Positions 34,863 to 42,639 of a stretch of DNA of 64,000 bases are shown one piece after another. Position numbers and translations under genes: made by a program. This DNA is from Neorhizobium huautlense (GTDB lineage Bacteria > Pseudomonadota > Alphaproteobacteria > Rhizobiales > Rhizobiaceae). Under the pieces are notes generated by a model. The model was not told the DNA's origin. It saw nothing but the letters and a program-made list of their open reading frames with translations, and ran no database searches. Where the stretch lies: positions 186,001-250,000 of the forward strand of contig NZ_PVBM01000002.1 in assembly GCF_002968575.1 (NCBI RefSeq), in the 5' to 3' direction. How positions within the stretch are numbered: the stretch's first letter is position 1; every line of letters starts with the position of its first letter.

Positions 34863-37079
34863 ATGAGCACCTACAAGAACTTCACCGTCGAAACCGATGC
34901 GGACGGCATTGCTCTCGTCACCTGGGACATGCCGGAAAAGTCGATGAACGTCTTCACCATGGAGGTGATGGACGAGATCGACCAGATCGTCGATGCGACC
35001 GTCGCGGATAGCGCCGTCAAGGGCGTCGTCTTCACGTCCGGAAAATCGTCCTTCTCCGGCGGCGCTGATCTCACCATGATCAAGTCGATGTTCTCGATAC
35101 TCGCCGAAGAGCAGGCGAAGGATCCGGCGACCGCCGCGCAAAAACTGTTCGATGCCGCCGGCCGCATGTCCTGGCTGTGGCGCAAGGTCGAGACCAACGG
35201 CAAGCCCTGGGTTGCCGCCATCAACGGCACCTGCATGGGCGGCGCCTTCGAGCTGTCGCTCGCCTGCCATGGCCGCGTCGCCGCCAACTCCAAGTCGGTG
35301 AAGATCGCACTGCCGGAAGTCAAGGTCGGCATCTTCCCGGGCGCCGGCGGCACCCAGCGCGTGCCTCGGCTGGCCAATGCCCAGGATGCCCTGCAGATGA
35401 TGACGACAGGTTCGTCACTGACCGCCCAGCGCGCCAAGGCCATGGGCCTCGTGCACCAGGTCGTCGAGCCCGGCGAGCTCATCAATGCCGCCAAGCAGAT
35501 GATCAAGGACGGCCTGAAGCCGGTCGCCCCCTGGGACGAGAAGGGTTTCAAGGTCCCAGGTGGCGGCATCTGGACGCCGGCCGCAGCCCAGCTCTGGCCG
35601 GCCGCCCCCGCCATCCTGCGCCGTGAAAGCGCCGGCAATTATCCGGGCGCGCTTGCGATCCTGAAATGCGTCTATGAAGGCCTGCAGCTTCCCTTCGACA
35701 CGGCCTTGAAGGTCGAGCAGCGCTATTTCACCGAGATCCTGCGCACGACGGAAGCGTTTTCGATGATCCGCTCCCTCTTCGTCTCCATGCAGGAACTCGG
35801 CAAGGGCGCCCGGCGCCCGGCCGGCCCGCCGAAGACGGAATTCAAGAAGGTCGGCGTCGTCGGCGCCGGTTTCATGGGCGCCTCGATCGCCTATGTCACG
35901 GCCGCCGCCGGCATTCCGGTCACCCTCATCGACCGCGACCAGGAGGCCGCCGACAAGGGCAAGGCACATTCCGAAAAGCTGGTGGCCGAACAGGTCGGTA
36001 AGGGCCGGATGACCAAGGAAGAGGGCGAAAAGCTACTTTCGCTCATTACCCCGACGCCCGACTACGCCGCCCTTTCCGACGCCTCGCTCGTCGTCGAGGC
36101 GGTCTTCGAGGATCGCGCCGTCAAGAAGGCGGTCATCGAACAGGTGGAAGCGGTCATCCCCGAAACCACCATCTTCGCCTCCAACACCTCGACTCTGCCG
36201 ATCACCGGCCTTGCGGAAAATTCCAAGCGCCCCGACCAGTTCATCGGCGTGCATTTCTTCTCGCCGGTCGAAAAGATGATGCTGACCGAGGTCATCCTCG
36301 GCGAAAAATCGGGCGACAAGGCGCTTGCTGCGGCACTCGATTATGTCGCGGCCATCAAGAAGACCCCGATCGTCGTCAACGACACCCGCGGCTTCTATGT
36401 CAACCGCTGCGTCTTCCGCTACATCAACGAAGCCTATGACATGCTGATCGAGGGCGTGCCGCCGGCGATGATCGAAAACGCCGCCAAGATGGCCGGCATG
36501 CCGGTCGGCCCGCTGTCCTTGAACGACGAGGTCGCCGTCGATCTCTCCCAGAAGATCATGAAGGCCTCGATCGCCGATCTCGGCCCCAACGCCGTCAAGC
36601 CGGAGCATATGGCGCTCATCGACCAGATGGTCGACGTGCTCGACCGCCGCGGCCGCAAGAACGGCAAGGGTTTTTACGAATATCCGGCGAAGCCCGCCAA
36701 GAAATATCTCTGGCCGGAGCTGAAGACGCTCTACCCGCAGAAAAAGGCCGAGGAGGTGGATGTCACCGTCCTGAAGCAGCGCCTGCTGGTAACGATCGCG
36801 CTCGAAGCCGCCCGCACGGTGGAAGAAGGCATCGTCACCGACCCCCGCGAAGCCGACGTCGGCTCCATCCTGGGCTTCGGCTTCGCCCCCTATACCGGCG
36901 GCACGCTCTCCTACATCGACGGCATGGGCGTAAAGAACTTTGTCGCGCTCTGCGAAAAACTGGCGGCGAGCTACGGCCCGCACTTCAAGCCGACGGAGCT
37001 GTTGCAGGACATGGCGGCGAAGGGTGAGACGTTTTACGGGCGGTTCGACCCGTATGGGAAGGCGAGGGAGGCGGCTTAG
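34863..37079 (+). CDS. fadJ: Multifunctional enoyl-CoA hydratase / 3-hydroxyacyl-CoA dehydrogenase
   Basis: A 738-residue two-domain enzyme for the middle steps of beta-oxidation. The N-terminal crotonase domain (about 1-190) has SGKSSFSGGADLTMIK and the oxyanion region NGTCMGGAFELSLACH, with the catalytic glutamates in LPEVKVGIFPGAGGTQR. The NAD-binding dehydrogenase domain starts about 328 with VGVVGAGFMGASIAYVTAAAG and contains ASNTSTLPI and FIGVHFFSPVEKM (the histidine) and NDTRGFYVNR. The C-terminal domain ends near residue 720. This is the FadJ/FadB arrangement; the thiolase partner is the gene two upstream. A terminator hairpin encloses its stop codon. Confidence 0.94.
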   Translation: MSTYKNFTVETDADGIALVTWDMPEKSMNVFTMEVMDEIDQIVDATVADSAVKGVVFTSGKSSFSGGADLTMIKSMFSILAEEQAKDPATAAQKLFDAAGRMSWLWRKVETNGKPWVAAINGTCMGGAFELSLACHGRVAANSKSVKIALPEVKVGIFPGAGGTQRVPRLANAQDALQMMTTGSSLTAQRAKAMGLVHQVVEPGELINAAKQMIKDGLKPVAPWDEKGFKVPGGGIWTPAAAQLWPAAPAILRRESAGNYPGALAILKCVYEGLQLPFDTALKVEQRYFTEILRTTEAFSMIRSLFVSMQELGKGARRPAGPPKTEFKKVGVVGAGFMGASIAYVTAAAGIPVTLIDRDQEAADKGKAHSEKLVAEQVGKGRMTKEEGEKLLSLITPTPDYAALSDASLVVEAVFEDRAVKKAVIEQVEAVIPETTIFASNTSTLPITGLAENSKRPDQFIGVHFFSPVEKMMLTEVILGEKSGDKALAAALDYVAAIKKTPIVVNDTRGFYVNRCVFRYINEAYDMLIEGVPPAMIENAAKMAGMPVGPLSLNDEVAVDLSQKIMKASIADLGPNAVKPEHMALIDQMVDVLDRRGRKNGKGFYEYPAKPAKKYLWPELKTLYPQKKAEEVDVTVLKQRLLVTIALEAARTVEEGIVTDPREADVGSILGFGFAPYTGGTLSYIDGMGVKNFVALCEKLAASYGPHFKPTELLQDMAAKGETFYGRFDPYGKAREAA

Positions 37080-37089
37080 GCCGCCTTTT
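37069..37089 (+). terminator. Terminator at the end of the fad operon
   Basis: AGGCGGC (37069-37075) and GCCGCCT (37080-37086) form a 7-bp GC-rich stem whose 4-base loop is TTAG and contains the fadJ stop codon. It is followed by TTT, making four T with the stem end (37086-37089). The T-run is short but the stem is strong. Confidence 0.65.
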
Positions 37090-37229
37090 GCTCTGGCCTT
37101 GCCGAAAGCAGCGCTATTGTTGCCACGAACGCTAACACAGAGTGGCTCCGCCGCGCGGCCCACTGATGACGACACGCCTGGAACTGGCTATCTTAGAATT
37201 CATAGCGAAAACCGAGCGCAATTGGGACG

Positions 37230-37865
37230 ATGAGCGAAACATCTGCGGAAGATAATATGCCGAAGAGCGAGAGCAAGAAGCTCTTGCAGAAAATGAAAAT
37301 TACTAAGAGCAACAGATTTAACTACGCGAAACGGCTTCAAGCAAAAGCATCGGTTAAATCGACAGTCACTAATCTTCTCTCGGTTCTCTCGATAATAGTG
37401 AGTGTCTATCTGCTAGCTTATGCTGGAAGCGTCAGTGCGGATGTCTCACGCCTCATCGGGGTCTTCATCGCGGGCGTATCCGTTGTATCGCTACTACTAT
37501 CATTAGAGCAGCCCGTTTCCGTGCTTGCTAAGAAAGCAAGCGACGCTCATCGTTGCGGAAGGGATATCAGTCAAATCTATAGGCAACTGCAATTCGAGGT
37601 TTTGCAGGTGGATGCTGCTGCTGCTAGATACGAGGAGATAGTCTCTCAATACGAAGATAATCACGACCCTATTGATTATTTGATGACGTTGTATCAGTAC
37701 CGGGAGGAAATTCCTGAGAAAGCCAAGGCGGTGAGCTGGTTCAACGGGCCCTTCATGTATTGGCTTTCCAAGTACTCTACCGTCTTTTTTACCATATTTT
37801 GCTTGGTGCTTGTCGCACTTATTTGGGTTGTGATGCCATACCTAGAGTGTTTTGCCGCCGGCTAG
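37230..37865 (+). CDS. SLATT-domain membrane protein (predicted conflict-system effector)
   Basis: A 211-residue membrane protein. A basic N-terminus with ITKSNRFNYAKRLQAKAS leads into two close membrane helices (about 47-67 and 73-93). A cytoplasmic helical region follows (EQPVSVLAKKASDAHRCG, YRQLQFEVLQVDAAAARY), then a third helix near the C-terminus (FFTIFCLVLVALIWVV, about 184-203). This matches the SLATT superfamily (SMODS- and SLOG-associating 2TM effectors), and the N-terminal KITKSNRFN...RL pattern fits the group found beside reverse transcriptases. Such proteins are predicted pore formers that kill or arrest infected cells. The base composition is more AT-rich than its neighbours. 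An ATG at 37257 with GGAA upstream is an alternative start. Its TAG stop overlaps that of the convergent reverse transcriptase gene. Confidence 0.82.
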   Translation: MSETSAEDNMPKSESKKLLQKMKITKSNRFNYAKRLQAKASVKSTVTNLLSVLSIIVSVYLLAYAGSVSADVSRLIGVFIAGVSVVSLLLSLEQPVSVLAKKASDAHRCGRDISQIYRQLQFEVLQVDAAAARYEEIVSQYEDNHDPIDYLMTLYQYREEIPEKAKAVSWFNGPFMYWLSKYSTVFFTIFCLVLVALIWVVMPYLECFAAG

Positions 37866-39286
37866 ATTTTAGCCATTGCTGCAGGTGCACAGAAGCTTGT
37901 GATAATATCACTTTCGCCGCCGGCTGATATCTCGACGATGGTTTTCTCCAAAGAGCGTCGGCTGATGCCTATTTTCGTGAGAACCGGTGCAGCATCCCGT
38001 ATTAGCATGAGAAGGTTCGCTTTTGGAGCGGTTATCTCTGTTCGCTTTGCGAGGTTCGCTATACGATTGAACATGGTGAGAGGCTTGTCAGACGACGAGA
38101 TGAGTCGAAGCATTTGCTTGGTGTTCAGTCCTCCAATCAATTCCGGATGATCTAAGACGGTCTCTTGTAGAAAGTTGCGTTCGAACGAGGTCGCCCGCGT
38201 TCCAAGTTCTGCGGTGAAGCCGATAGCAGCCCGAAAGATGGTATCGCGTTTGACAGAGTTATTCTCGGACCACTTCTGCATGGCTCTTATTTCCTTCTGG
38301 AAAGCGGTCTGATCCTTGCGTTCGACCGCTTGCAGGATGGTTAGCCCGCGATATCGTCCATAATCTTGCGTTGAGAAGAGCGCGGTTTTCTGCGCACTCA
38401 AGTTTAGGCCATCCGCAAGAAGAAACTTCGACGCATTATGCACTGCGGCTTCCAGTTTCGAGACAGAATTTCCGAATATTAGTATATCGTCGGCCCACCT
38501 AATGTATTTAAGGTTTTTTGATGTGCAATATCCGATAATTTTCTTGTCAAAATCCAAAAGGTAGTAGTGTGAAAGGTTGCGAGAGCCATCTGAAATTATT
38601 TCTTGTGGAATTCCCTTAGTAGAACGTTGATACCCTGCAGTGCGCCGATTCCAATAACTCAAAAACAGATCGAGAATTTCTACATGCCTCGATAGAGTAG
38701 GAGCGTCTTGCCGAAGTTTAGCTGAAAGGCGGCCAACATCTATCGAATCGTAGAAATTTGCTATATCCGTCTTGATTACATAGCGCCCATATGACCGGTT
38801 CTTCACAAGGGACGTTATCAACTCATTGAAACTTCTAAATTCTTGAAACCACGCCGCGTTGGAAAAAGTAGAGGAGTAGTAGTTCTGCTGGTACAAGGTG
38901 GCGATACTCTCGATTCTCCTATTTGCTATCAGCTGAGGTAGATTTGCGGGCGTCGGGATTGAGCGCCAACCTCCATATACACCAGGCAGGTTCTCGATCA
39001 CCGCGTCACCGATCTCCCCGCACAACTGATAGAAAACAGCAAGATCCTCTTTGGTAAGGACAGGAATAAATCGCGTTACGCCTAGATGTTTCTCAACACC
39101 TAAGTAGCCGTGAACGATATTAGGCAGATACGAATGGTTATGAATATCTTTATTAATTTGAGAGACCCAGTTGGGAATCTCAGACATTTCTTTCACACCT
39201 ACTATCGGGACCTGACTTGTTGCTAGCTGACGCCACACCTTTCTGGTGAGTGAAGCCGTGATTTCTAGCGAATTCATCCGAATCAT
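37862..39286 (-). CDS. Stand-alone reverse transcriptase (defence-type RT)
   Basis: A 474-residue RNA-directed DNA polymerase without intron-maturase or endonuclease domains. Seen: an RT-1-like region (GVTRFIPVLTKEDLAVFYQL, about 69-88), motif A KTDIANFYDSID with the first catalytic Asp (174), motif B TKGIPQEIISDGS (223-235, Glu where most RTs have Gly), motif C YIRWADDILIFG with Asp266 and Asp267 (Trp in place of the usual Tyr before ADD), and motif D LNLSAQKT (Lys300). About 150 helical residues follow. It is convergent with the SLATT gene and visibly AT-richer than the chromosome (bases 38461-38520 hold 21 G+C of 60). There is no clear ribosome site at 39286; an ATG at 39277 is an alternative. 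Likely a member of the unassigned (UG/DRT-like) anti-phage RTs. Confidence 0.88.
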   Translation of the reverse strand: MIRMNSLEITASLTRKVWRQLATSQVPIVGVKEMSEIPNWVSQINKDIHNHSYLPNIVHGYLGVEKHLGVTRFIPVLTKEDLAVFYQLCGEIGDAVIENLPGVYGGWRSIPTPANLPQLIANRRIESIATLYQQNYYSSTFSNAAWFQEFRSFNELITSLVKNRSYGRYVIKTDIANFYDSIDVGRLSAKLRQDAPTLSRHVEILDLFLSYWNRRTAGYQRSTKGIPQEIISDGSRNLSHYYLLDFDKKIIGYCTSKNLKYIRWADDILIFGNSVSKLEAAVHNASKFLLADGLNLSAQKTALFSTQDYGRYRGLTILQAVERKDQTAFQKEIRAMQKWSENNSVKRDTIFRAAIGFTAELGTRATSFERNFLQETVLDHPELIGGLNTKQMLRLISSSDKPLTMFNRIANLAKRTEITAPKANLLMLIRDAAPVLTKIGISRRSLEKTIVEISAGGESDIITSFCAPAAMAKI

Positions 39287-39304
39287 GTCATCTAGTGAGA
39301 GTTG

Positions 39305-39361
39305 AGGTATTTCGATGCATACCTGATGTTTCTGGGGAAGTGGATCAGCAAAAAGTTGCTG
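39305..39361 (-). other. Two hairpins upstream of the reverse transcriptase gene, candidate ncRNA or leader
   Basis: AGGTAT/ATACCT (39305-39310 with 39319-39324) and CAGCAA/TTGCTG (39346-39351 with 39356-39361) are perfect 6-bp inverted repeats within 75 bases of the RT start. Several RT defence systems use a noncoding RNA encoded beside the RT as template. This 140-bp gap is the only room for one on the 5' side of the RT gene. Confidence 0.35.
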
Positions 39362-39473
39362 AGGAAATCGTGGGAAAACAGGTGAGTAAGCACCCTCCTG
39401 CAGTTAAGGCGACAGGCCACATGACGTGAAACTGCACCTCCCCACCACCCTTCTTCGCCCTACCTTCCTCCTC

Positions 39474-40073
39474 ATGTGCAACGATTACGAACAGCGCGTC
39501 ACGTACGCAGAATACCGCAAGGCCCTGGAGGCGATCGACCTCCCCGTGCCGCCGCACGAGACCGAACTCGCGCTGCCTCAAGCCGATGACATCCGCATTG
39601 GCGATACCGGTCCGGTGATGCGGGTGGCAGAGGACGAGGCGGTCGAGCTTTTCCCGATGACCTTCGGTTTCCCGCCGCCGGCGGGAAAAAAGGCCGGGCC
39701 GGTCTTCAATTTCCGTTCCGAGGGCCGCAGCTTTGCGGCAAGCCGCCGCTGCCTCATCCCGGCCTCGGCCTTCTTCGAATTCACCGGCACGAAATATCCG
39801 AAGGCGAAACATCGTTTCACGCTGAACGATGCGCCCTTTCTCTGCATTGCCGGCCTCTGGCGGGAAGGGCAGGGAAACCAGCCGCCCGCCTTCACCATGC
39901 TGACCACCGCGCCGGGTCCGGATGTCGCACCGATCCACAACCGCCAGGTGGTGGTGCTCAGACCCGAGGACTGGCCCCACTGGCTGCATCTGACCAAGCC
40001 GGAAAACGAACTCCTGCGGCCGTTGCCCGAAGGTTCGCTCGCGGTGGAAGAGGTGCGCAGCGGCAGCGATTGA
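39474..40073 (+). CDS. SRAP (HMCES/YedK) family protein, abasic-site DNA-protein crosslinker
   Basis: A 199-residue protein that binds abasic sites in single-stranded DNA through a covalent link to its second residue. The start is fixed by the family: Met-Cys at 39474, so that Cys2 is exposed after Met removal (CNDYEQRVTY). Other conserved parts are NFRSEGRSFAASRRCLIPASAFFEF (Asn, Arg and the Glu of the active site) and TTAPGPDVAPIHNRQVVVL with the catalytic His. The 48 bases upstream contain no Shine-Dalgarno sequence. The gene borders the AT-rich RT/SLATT islet, so its original 5' region may have been changed by insertion. Confidence 0.93.
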   Translation: MCNDYEQRVTYAEYRKALEAIDLPVPPHETELALPQADDIRIGDTGPVMRVAEDEAVELFPMTFGFPPPAGKKAGPVFNFRSEGRSFAASRRCLIPASAFFEFTGTKYPKAKHRFTLNDAPFLCIAGLWREGQGNQPPAFTMLTTAPGPDVAPIHNRQVVVLRPEDWPHWLHLTKPENELLRPLPEGSLAVEEVRSGSD

Positions 40074-40130
40074 GGGCGATCTTCTGTCGCGCCGGCGGAT
40101 GATTCCACATTTCAATGGGACGGGTGGCAG

Positions 40131-40306
40131 CACCCCCCTCTGCCCTGCCGGGCATCTCCCCCACAAGGGGGGAGATCACAAGTGGCATGACCGACGCGCC
40201 CAAAGCAGGGTGGCGGAGAGTGGACCGTCAGAGAGGGAACGAGGAGCGAGCCTCCAGCCGATCTCCCCCCTTGTGGGGGAGATGTCCGGCAGGACAGAGG
40301 GGGGTG
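40131..40306. repeat. Long inverted repeat, rhizobial intergenic palindrome pair
   Basis: Two arms of about 46 bp (40131-40176 and 40261-40306) are inverted copies with two mismatches and an 84-bp spacer. Each arm is itself palindromic around ATCTCCCCC-ACAA-GGGGGGAGAT. The sequence type (CCCTCTGCCCTGCCGGGCATCTCCCCCACAAGG in pieces) is common between rhizobial genes, so this is a dispersed, non-autonomous repeat rather than part of a gene. It lies in the first half of the 736-bp gene-free stretch 40074-40809. Confidence 0.8.
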
Positions 40307-40440
40307 TGGCGAGGCAAATCAAAGCCTTGACAGAAACCGACACAAAAAACCGCTGCGGATTTTCCCCGCCCTCCGAACCCATGCCTACAATTATCCCGCT
40401 TCCGTCGCCGGAGTGTTTCGCGAGACGTTCGCGGGCAGGC

Positions 40441-40740
40441 GGGAGCCGGCGCCCTCACTGGATCCGTAACGTGCGGAAAAGGTGAGGGAGGTGAAAGCCA
40501 TGGAGGCGGAATGGGTAACCGGGCTTCCTCCTATCAAGCCTCCCCCGGGCAGCCATGTCCGGTTCGGTTGAGCCGTGCAAGTGGCAGGGTTTCCCGAAAG
40601 GAGACCGCGAATAAGGCCACGCAGCGAGGCGAGATGATCACCTGTAGGGGCTGGACACCCCGAGAGAACGCCGAAGGCCACGCGAATGCGGAGCCACACA
40701 ATACGTACTCAATGAGGTTCCGCATTCGTGTGGGCTCTCC
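40441..40740 (+). ncRNA. Highly structured non-coding region; possible group II intron 5' remnant
   Basis: No credible gene is present, but strong stems are. CCCTCAC/GTGAGGG brackets a GTGCGG element (about 40451-40488). GGGG-CTGGACA-CCCC lies near 40657-40671. A 15-bp stem with one G-U pair joins 40678-40692 to 40719-40733. The GTGCGG start (40471), the purine-rich run after it, and the CTTCCTCCTATCAAGCC segment recall domain I of ORF-less or truncated group II introns. No domain V or intron-encoded RT is seen, so this is a tentative suggestion. The strand is chosen on the intron idea only. Bases 40307-40440 and 40741-40809 hold nothing that I recognise. Confidence 0.35.
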
Positions 40741-40809
40741 ATCGACCATCAAGCCACGGACCGAACCGGCCGCGTGAACGCGGAGGCGCATCCAAAGGAG
40801 AAGCAGGCA

Positions 40810-41205
40810 ATGCCGAGAACCGAAGAAGAAAGACAGCGCCTGATGGAGGAAGAGGATCGGCAACTGAAGCTGCCCTGGATGACCTATGGCGAATTCAACC
40901 GGCTCTCCAGGCGCCAGAAATCCCGTGAACTTCAGAAGTTCAGCCAATATGTCACGACCTATCTCGGCTTCTGGAAGACCTGTGACCTCTCATCCTGCCG
41001 CCGCGCCAAGGCCTGCAAGGGCTTTCTCACGGAGGCGCAATATCGCGCCGAGCCGGGTTATCACGAGAGCTTCCCACCCTGTGTCGGCCCTCGTGGGGCA
41101 CGCCAGCAGGAGGTGCTGGCGGGCATGAGGCAGCTCGCAGGAACGGAGGAGAAAGACGAGCCGAAATATGACGGCCGCAAGGAAACGGAGGACCGATACC
41201 CATGA
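40810..41205 (+). CDS. Hypothetical protein with four-cysteine motif
   Basis: A 131-residue soluble, highly charged protein that I cannot assign. After a helical N-terminus (EERQRLMEEEDRQLKLPWM) comes a central region with four cysteines (TCDLSSCRRAKACKG and, 30 residues on, PPCVGPRGA). The spacing C-x4-C-x5-C could bind a metal. The C-terminus is acidic and basic in alternation. The start at 40810 has GGAGAAG upstream; an earlier in-frame ATG is unlikely. It lies between the structured region and the mscS-like gene. Confidence 0.75.
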   Translation: MPRTEEERQRLMEEEDRQLKLPWMTYGEFNRLSRRQKSRELQKFSQYVTTYLGFWKTCDLSSCRRAKACKGFLTEAQYRAEPGYHESFPPCVGPRGARQQEVLAGMRQLAGTEEKDEPKYDGRKETEDRYP

Positions 41206-41320
41206 CCGCCTGAGCCGCTGCCCGCGGCAGACCGGCTTTGGCGGCTTGCTTCGCCCTCCCTATTGAACCAAATGGCATTTTCACGGGTTGAAGGAACAAG
41301 CCGAAAAGGGGCGCGCCGCC

Positions 41321-42625
41321 GTGGATCTCATGCCCATGATCGAGGAGCTGGAAGCCTGGCTCAGGACCTTCGTTCTGAGCGAATGGACGCTTTATCAGCT
41401 TGGGATCATCGCGGTCGGTTTCGTCCTGTCGTCCTTCCTCGCGTCGCGCACCGAACCGGTCTTTGAAGCTCGCGCCCGCCGCATCAAGGGAAATCCGGAT
41501 CTTCTCAGGGTCATCATCGCGTTCATGCGGCGGCTTCGATGGCTTTACCTCGTCCTGTGGCTGTGGATTGCCCATGCGGCGTTGGCGCCGAGGACATGGC
41601 CGTCGCAGCGCTGGCTGCTTGCCACTGTTCTCACCCTGGTTGCCGCCTGGTTCGCCGTCGCCGTGCTTACCAAGATCATCCGCAACCCGACCCTGTCGCG
41701 GCTGGTGGCGGTCGTCAGCTGGGCCTATGTCGCGGTTTACGCGATCGGCCTCGACGGGCCGCTGATCTCGGCCATGGACGGCGCGGCGATCACGCTTGGC
41801 GCCATGCGGCTCTCGCTGCTCGTCATCGTCAAGGCGATCGTGCTGGCGGTTGCCCTCGTCTGGCTCGCCGTGCTCTTCGGAAACGTGCTCGGCCATTGGG
41901 TGCAGCGCTCCAGCGACCTGTCGCCGTCCTTCAAAGTGCTGATCACCAAGCTGATCAAGATCAGCCTCATCATCGTTGCCGGCGCCGTTGCGCTGTCGGC
42001 CACCGGGATTGATCTGACCGCGCTCACCGTCTTTTCCGGCGCCGTCGGCGTCGGCGTCGGTTTCGGGCTCCAGAAAGTCGTGTCGAACTTCATTTCGGGG
42101 ATCATCATCCTGCTCGACAAGTCGATCAAACCCGGCGACACCATCACGCTCGGCGATACCTTCGGATCGATCCGGGATCTCCGCTCCCGCTTCGTCTCGG
42201 TCATCACCCGCGACGGCAAGGAATATCTCATTCCCAACGAGGATTTCATCTCGCAGCAGGTGGTCAACTGGTCCTTCTCCAGCGATTATGTCCGCATCGA
42301 TGTCGATTTCGGCACGTCCTATGACAGCGACCCCCACGAGGTGGTGCGGATTGCCATCGAAACGGCCTCCGCCGTGCCGCGCGTCGCCAACAATTACAAA
42401 CCGCCCGTCTGCTGGCTAACCGCCTTCGGCGCCTCGTCGCTCGATTTCCGCCTGCGCTTCTGGATTTCCGATCCCGCCAACGGTCTCACCAATATCCGCG
42501 GCGAAGTCCTGCTGGCGCTCTGGGATGCCTTCAAGGCATCTGGCATCGACATACCTTTCCCGCACCGGGAGATCATCATGAAGACACCGGTGGAATTCAG
42601 GCGGGATGGCGGGAGAGAGAAATGA
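41321..42625 (+). CDS. MscS family mechanosensitive ion channel
   Basis: A 434-residue inner-membrane channel that releases solutes on osmotic down-shock. It has five or six membrane helices: four N-terminal ones beyond the MscS core, then the pore helix TM3 with the small-residue pattern VFSGAVGVGVGFGLQKVVSNFISG. The beta domain follows (IKPGDTITLGDTFGSIRDLRSRFVSVITRDGKEYLIPNEDF), then the alpha/beta C-terminal domain to IPFPHREIIMK. The N-terminal extension puts it among larger MscS relatives. The start is the GTG at 41321 with AAGGGG 9 bases upstream; a TTG at 41288 and ATGs at 41330 and 41336 are alternatives. Confidence 0.93.
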   Translation: MDLMPMIEELEAWLRTFVLSEWTLYQLGIIAVGFVLSSFLASRTEPVFEARARRIKGNPDLLRVIIAFMRRLRWLYLVLWLWIAHAALAPRTWPSQRWLLATVLTLVAAWFAVAVLTKIIRNPTLSRLVAVVSWAYVAVYAIGLDGPLISAMDGAAITLGAMRLSLLVIVKAIVLAVALVWLAVLFGNVLGHWVQRSSDLSPSFKVLITKLIKISLIIVAGAVALSATGIDLTALTVFSGAVGVGVGFGLQKVVSNFISGIIILLDKSIKPGDTITLGDTFGSIRDLRSRFVSVITRDGKEYLIPNEDFISQQVVNWSFSSDYVRIDVDFGTSYDSDPHEVVRIAIETASAVPRVANNYKPPVCWLTAFGASSLDFRLRFWISDPANGLTNIRGEVLLALWDAFKASGIDIPFPHREIIMKTPVEFRRDGGREK

Positions 42626-42639
42626 TGCTCCCACCGCTC

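Noticed and set aside
37862..39286. Group II intron maturase or retron as identity of the reverse transcriptase
   Set aside because: There is no maturase X or HNH domain and no intron ends around it. No retron-type msr-msd with paired a1/a2 repeats is visible upstream.
40441..40740. tmRNA, RNase P RNA, SRP RNA or 6S RNA as identity of the structured region
   Set aside because: No tRNA-like ends or tag frame, no GAGGAAAGTCC core, no GGAAG-type SRP loop and no long 6S bubble were found.
37080..40809. Prophage or integrative element carrying the RT/SLATT genes
   Set aside because: No integrase, transposase, phage structural gene or direct-repeat attachment site was found. The islet is two genes only.
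40511..40947. Small open frames on both strands in the structured region
   Set aside because: They lack ribosome sites, overlap strong stems and differ in composition from the genes nearby. A structured RNA explains the region better.
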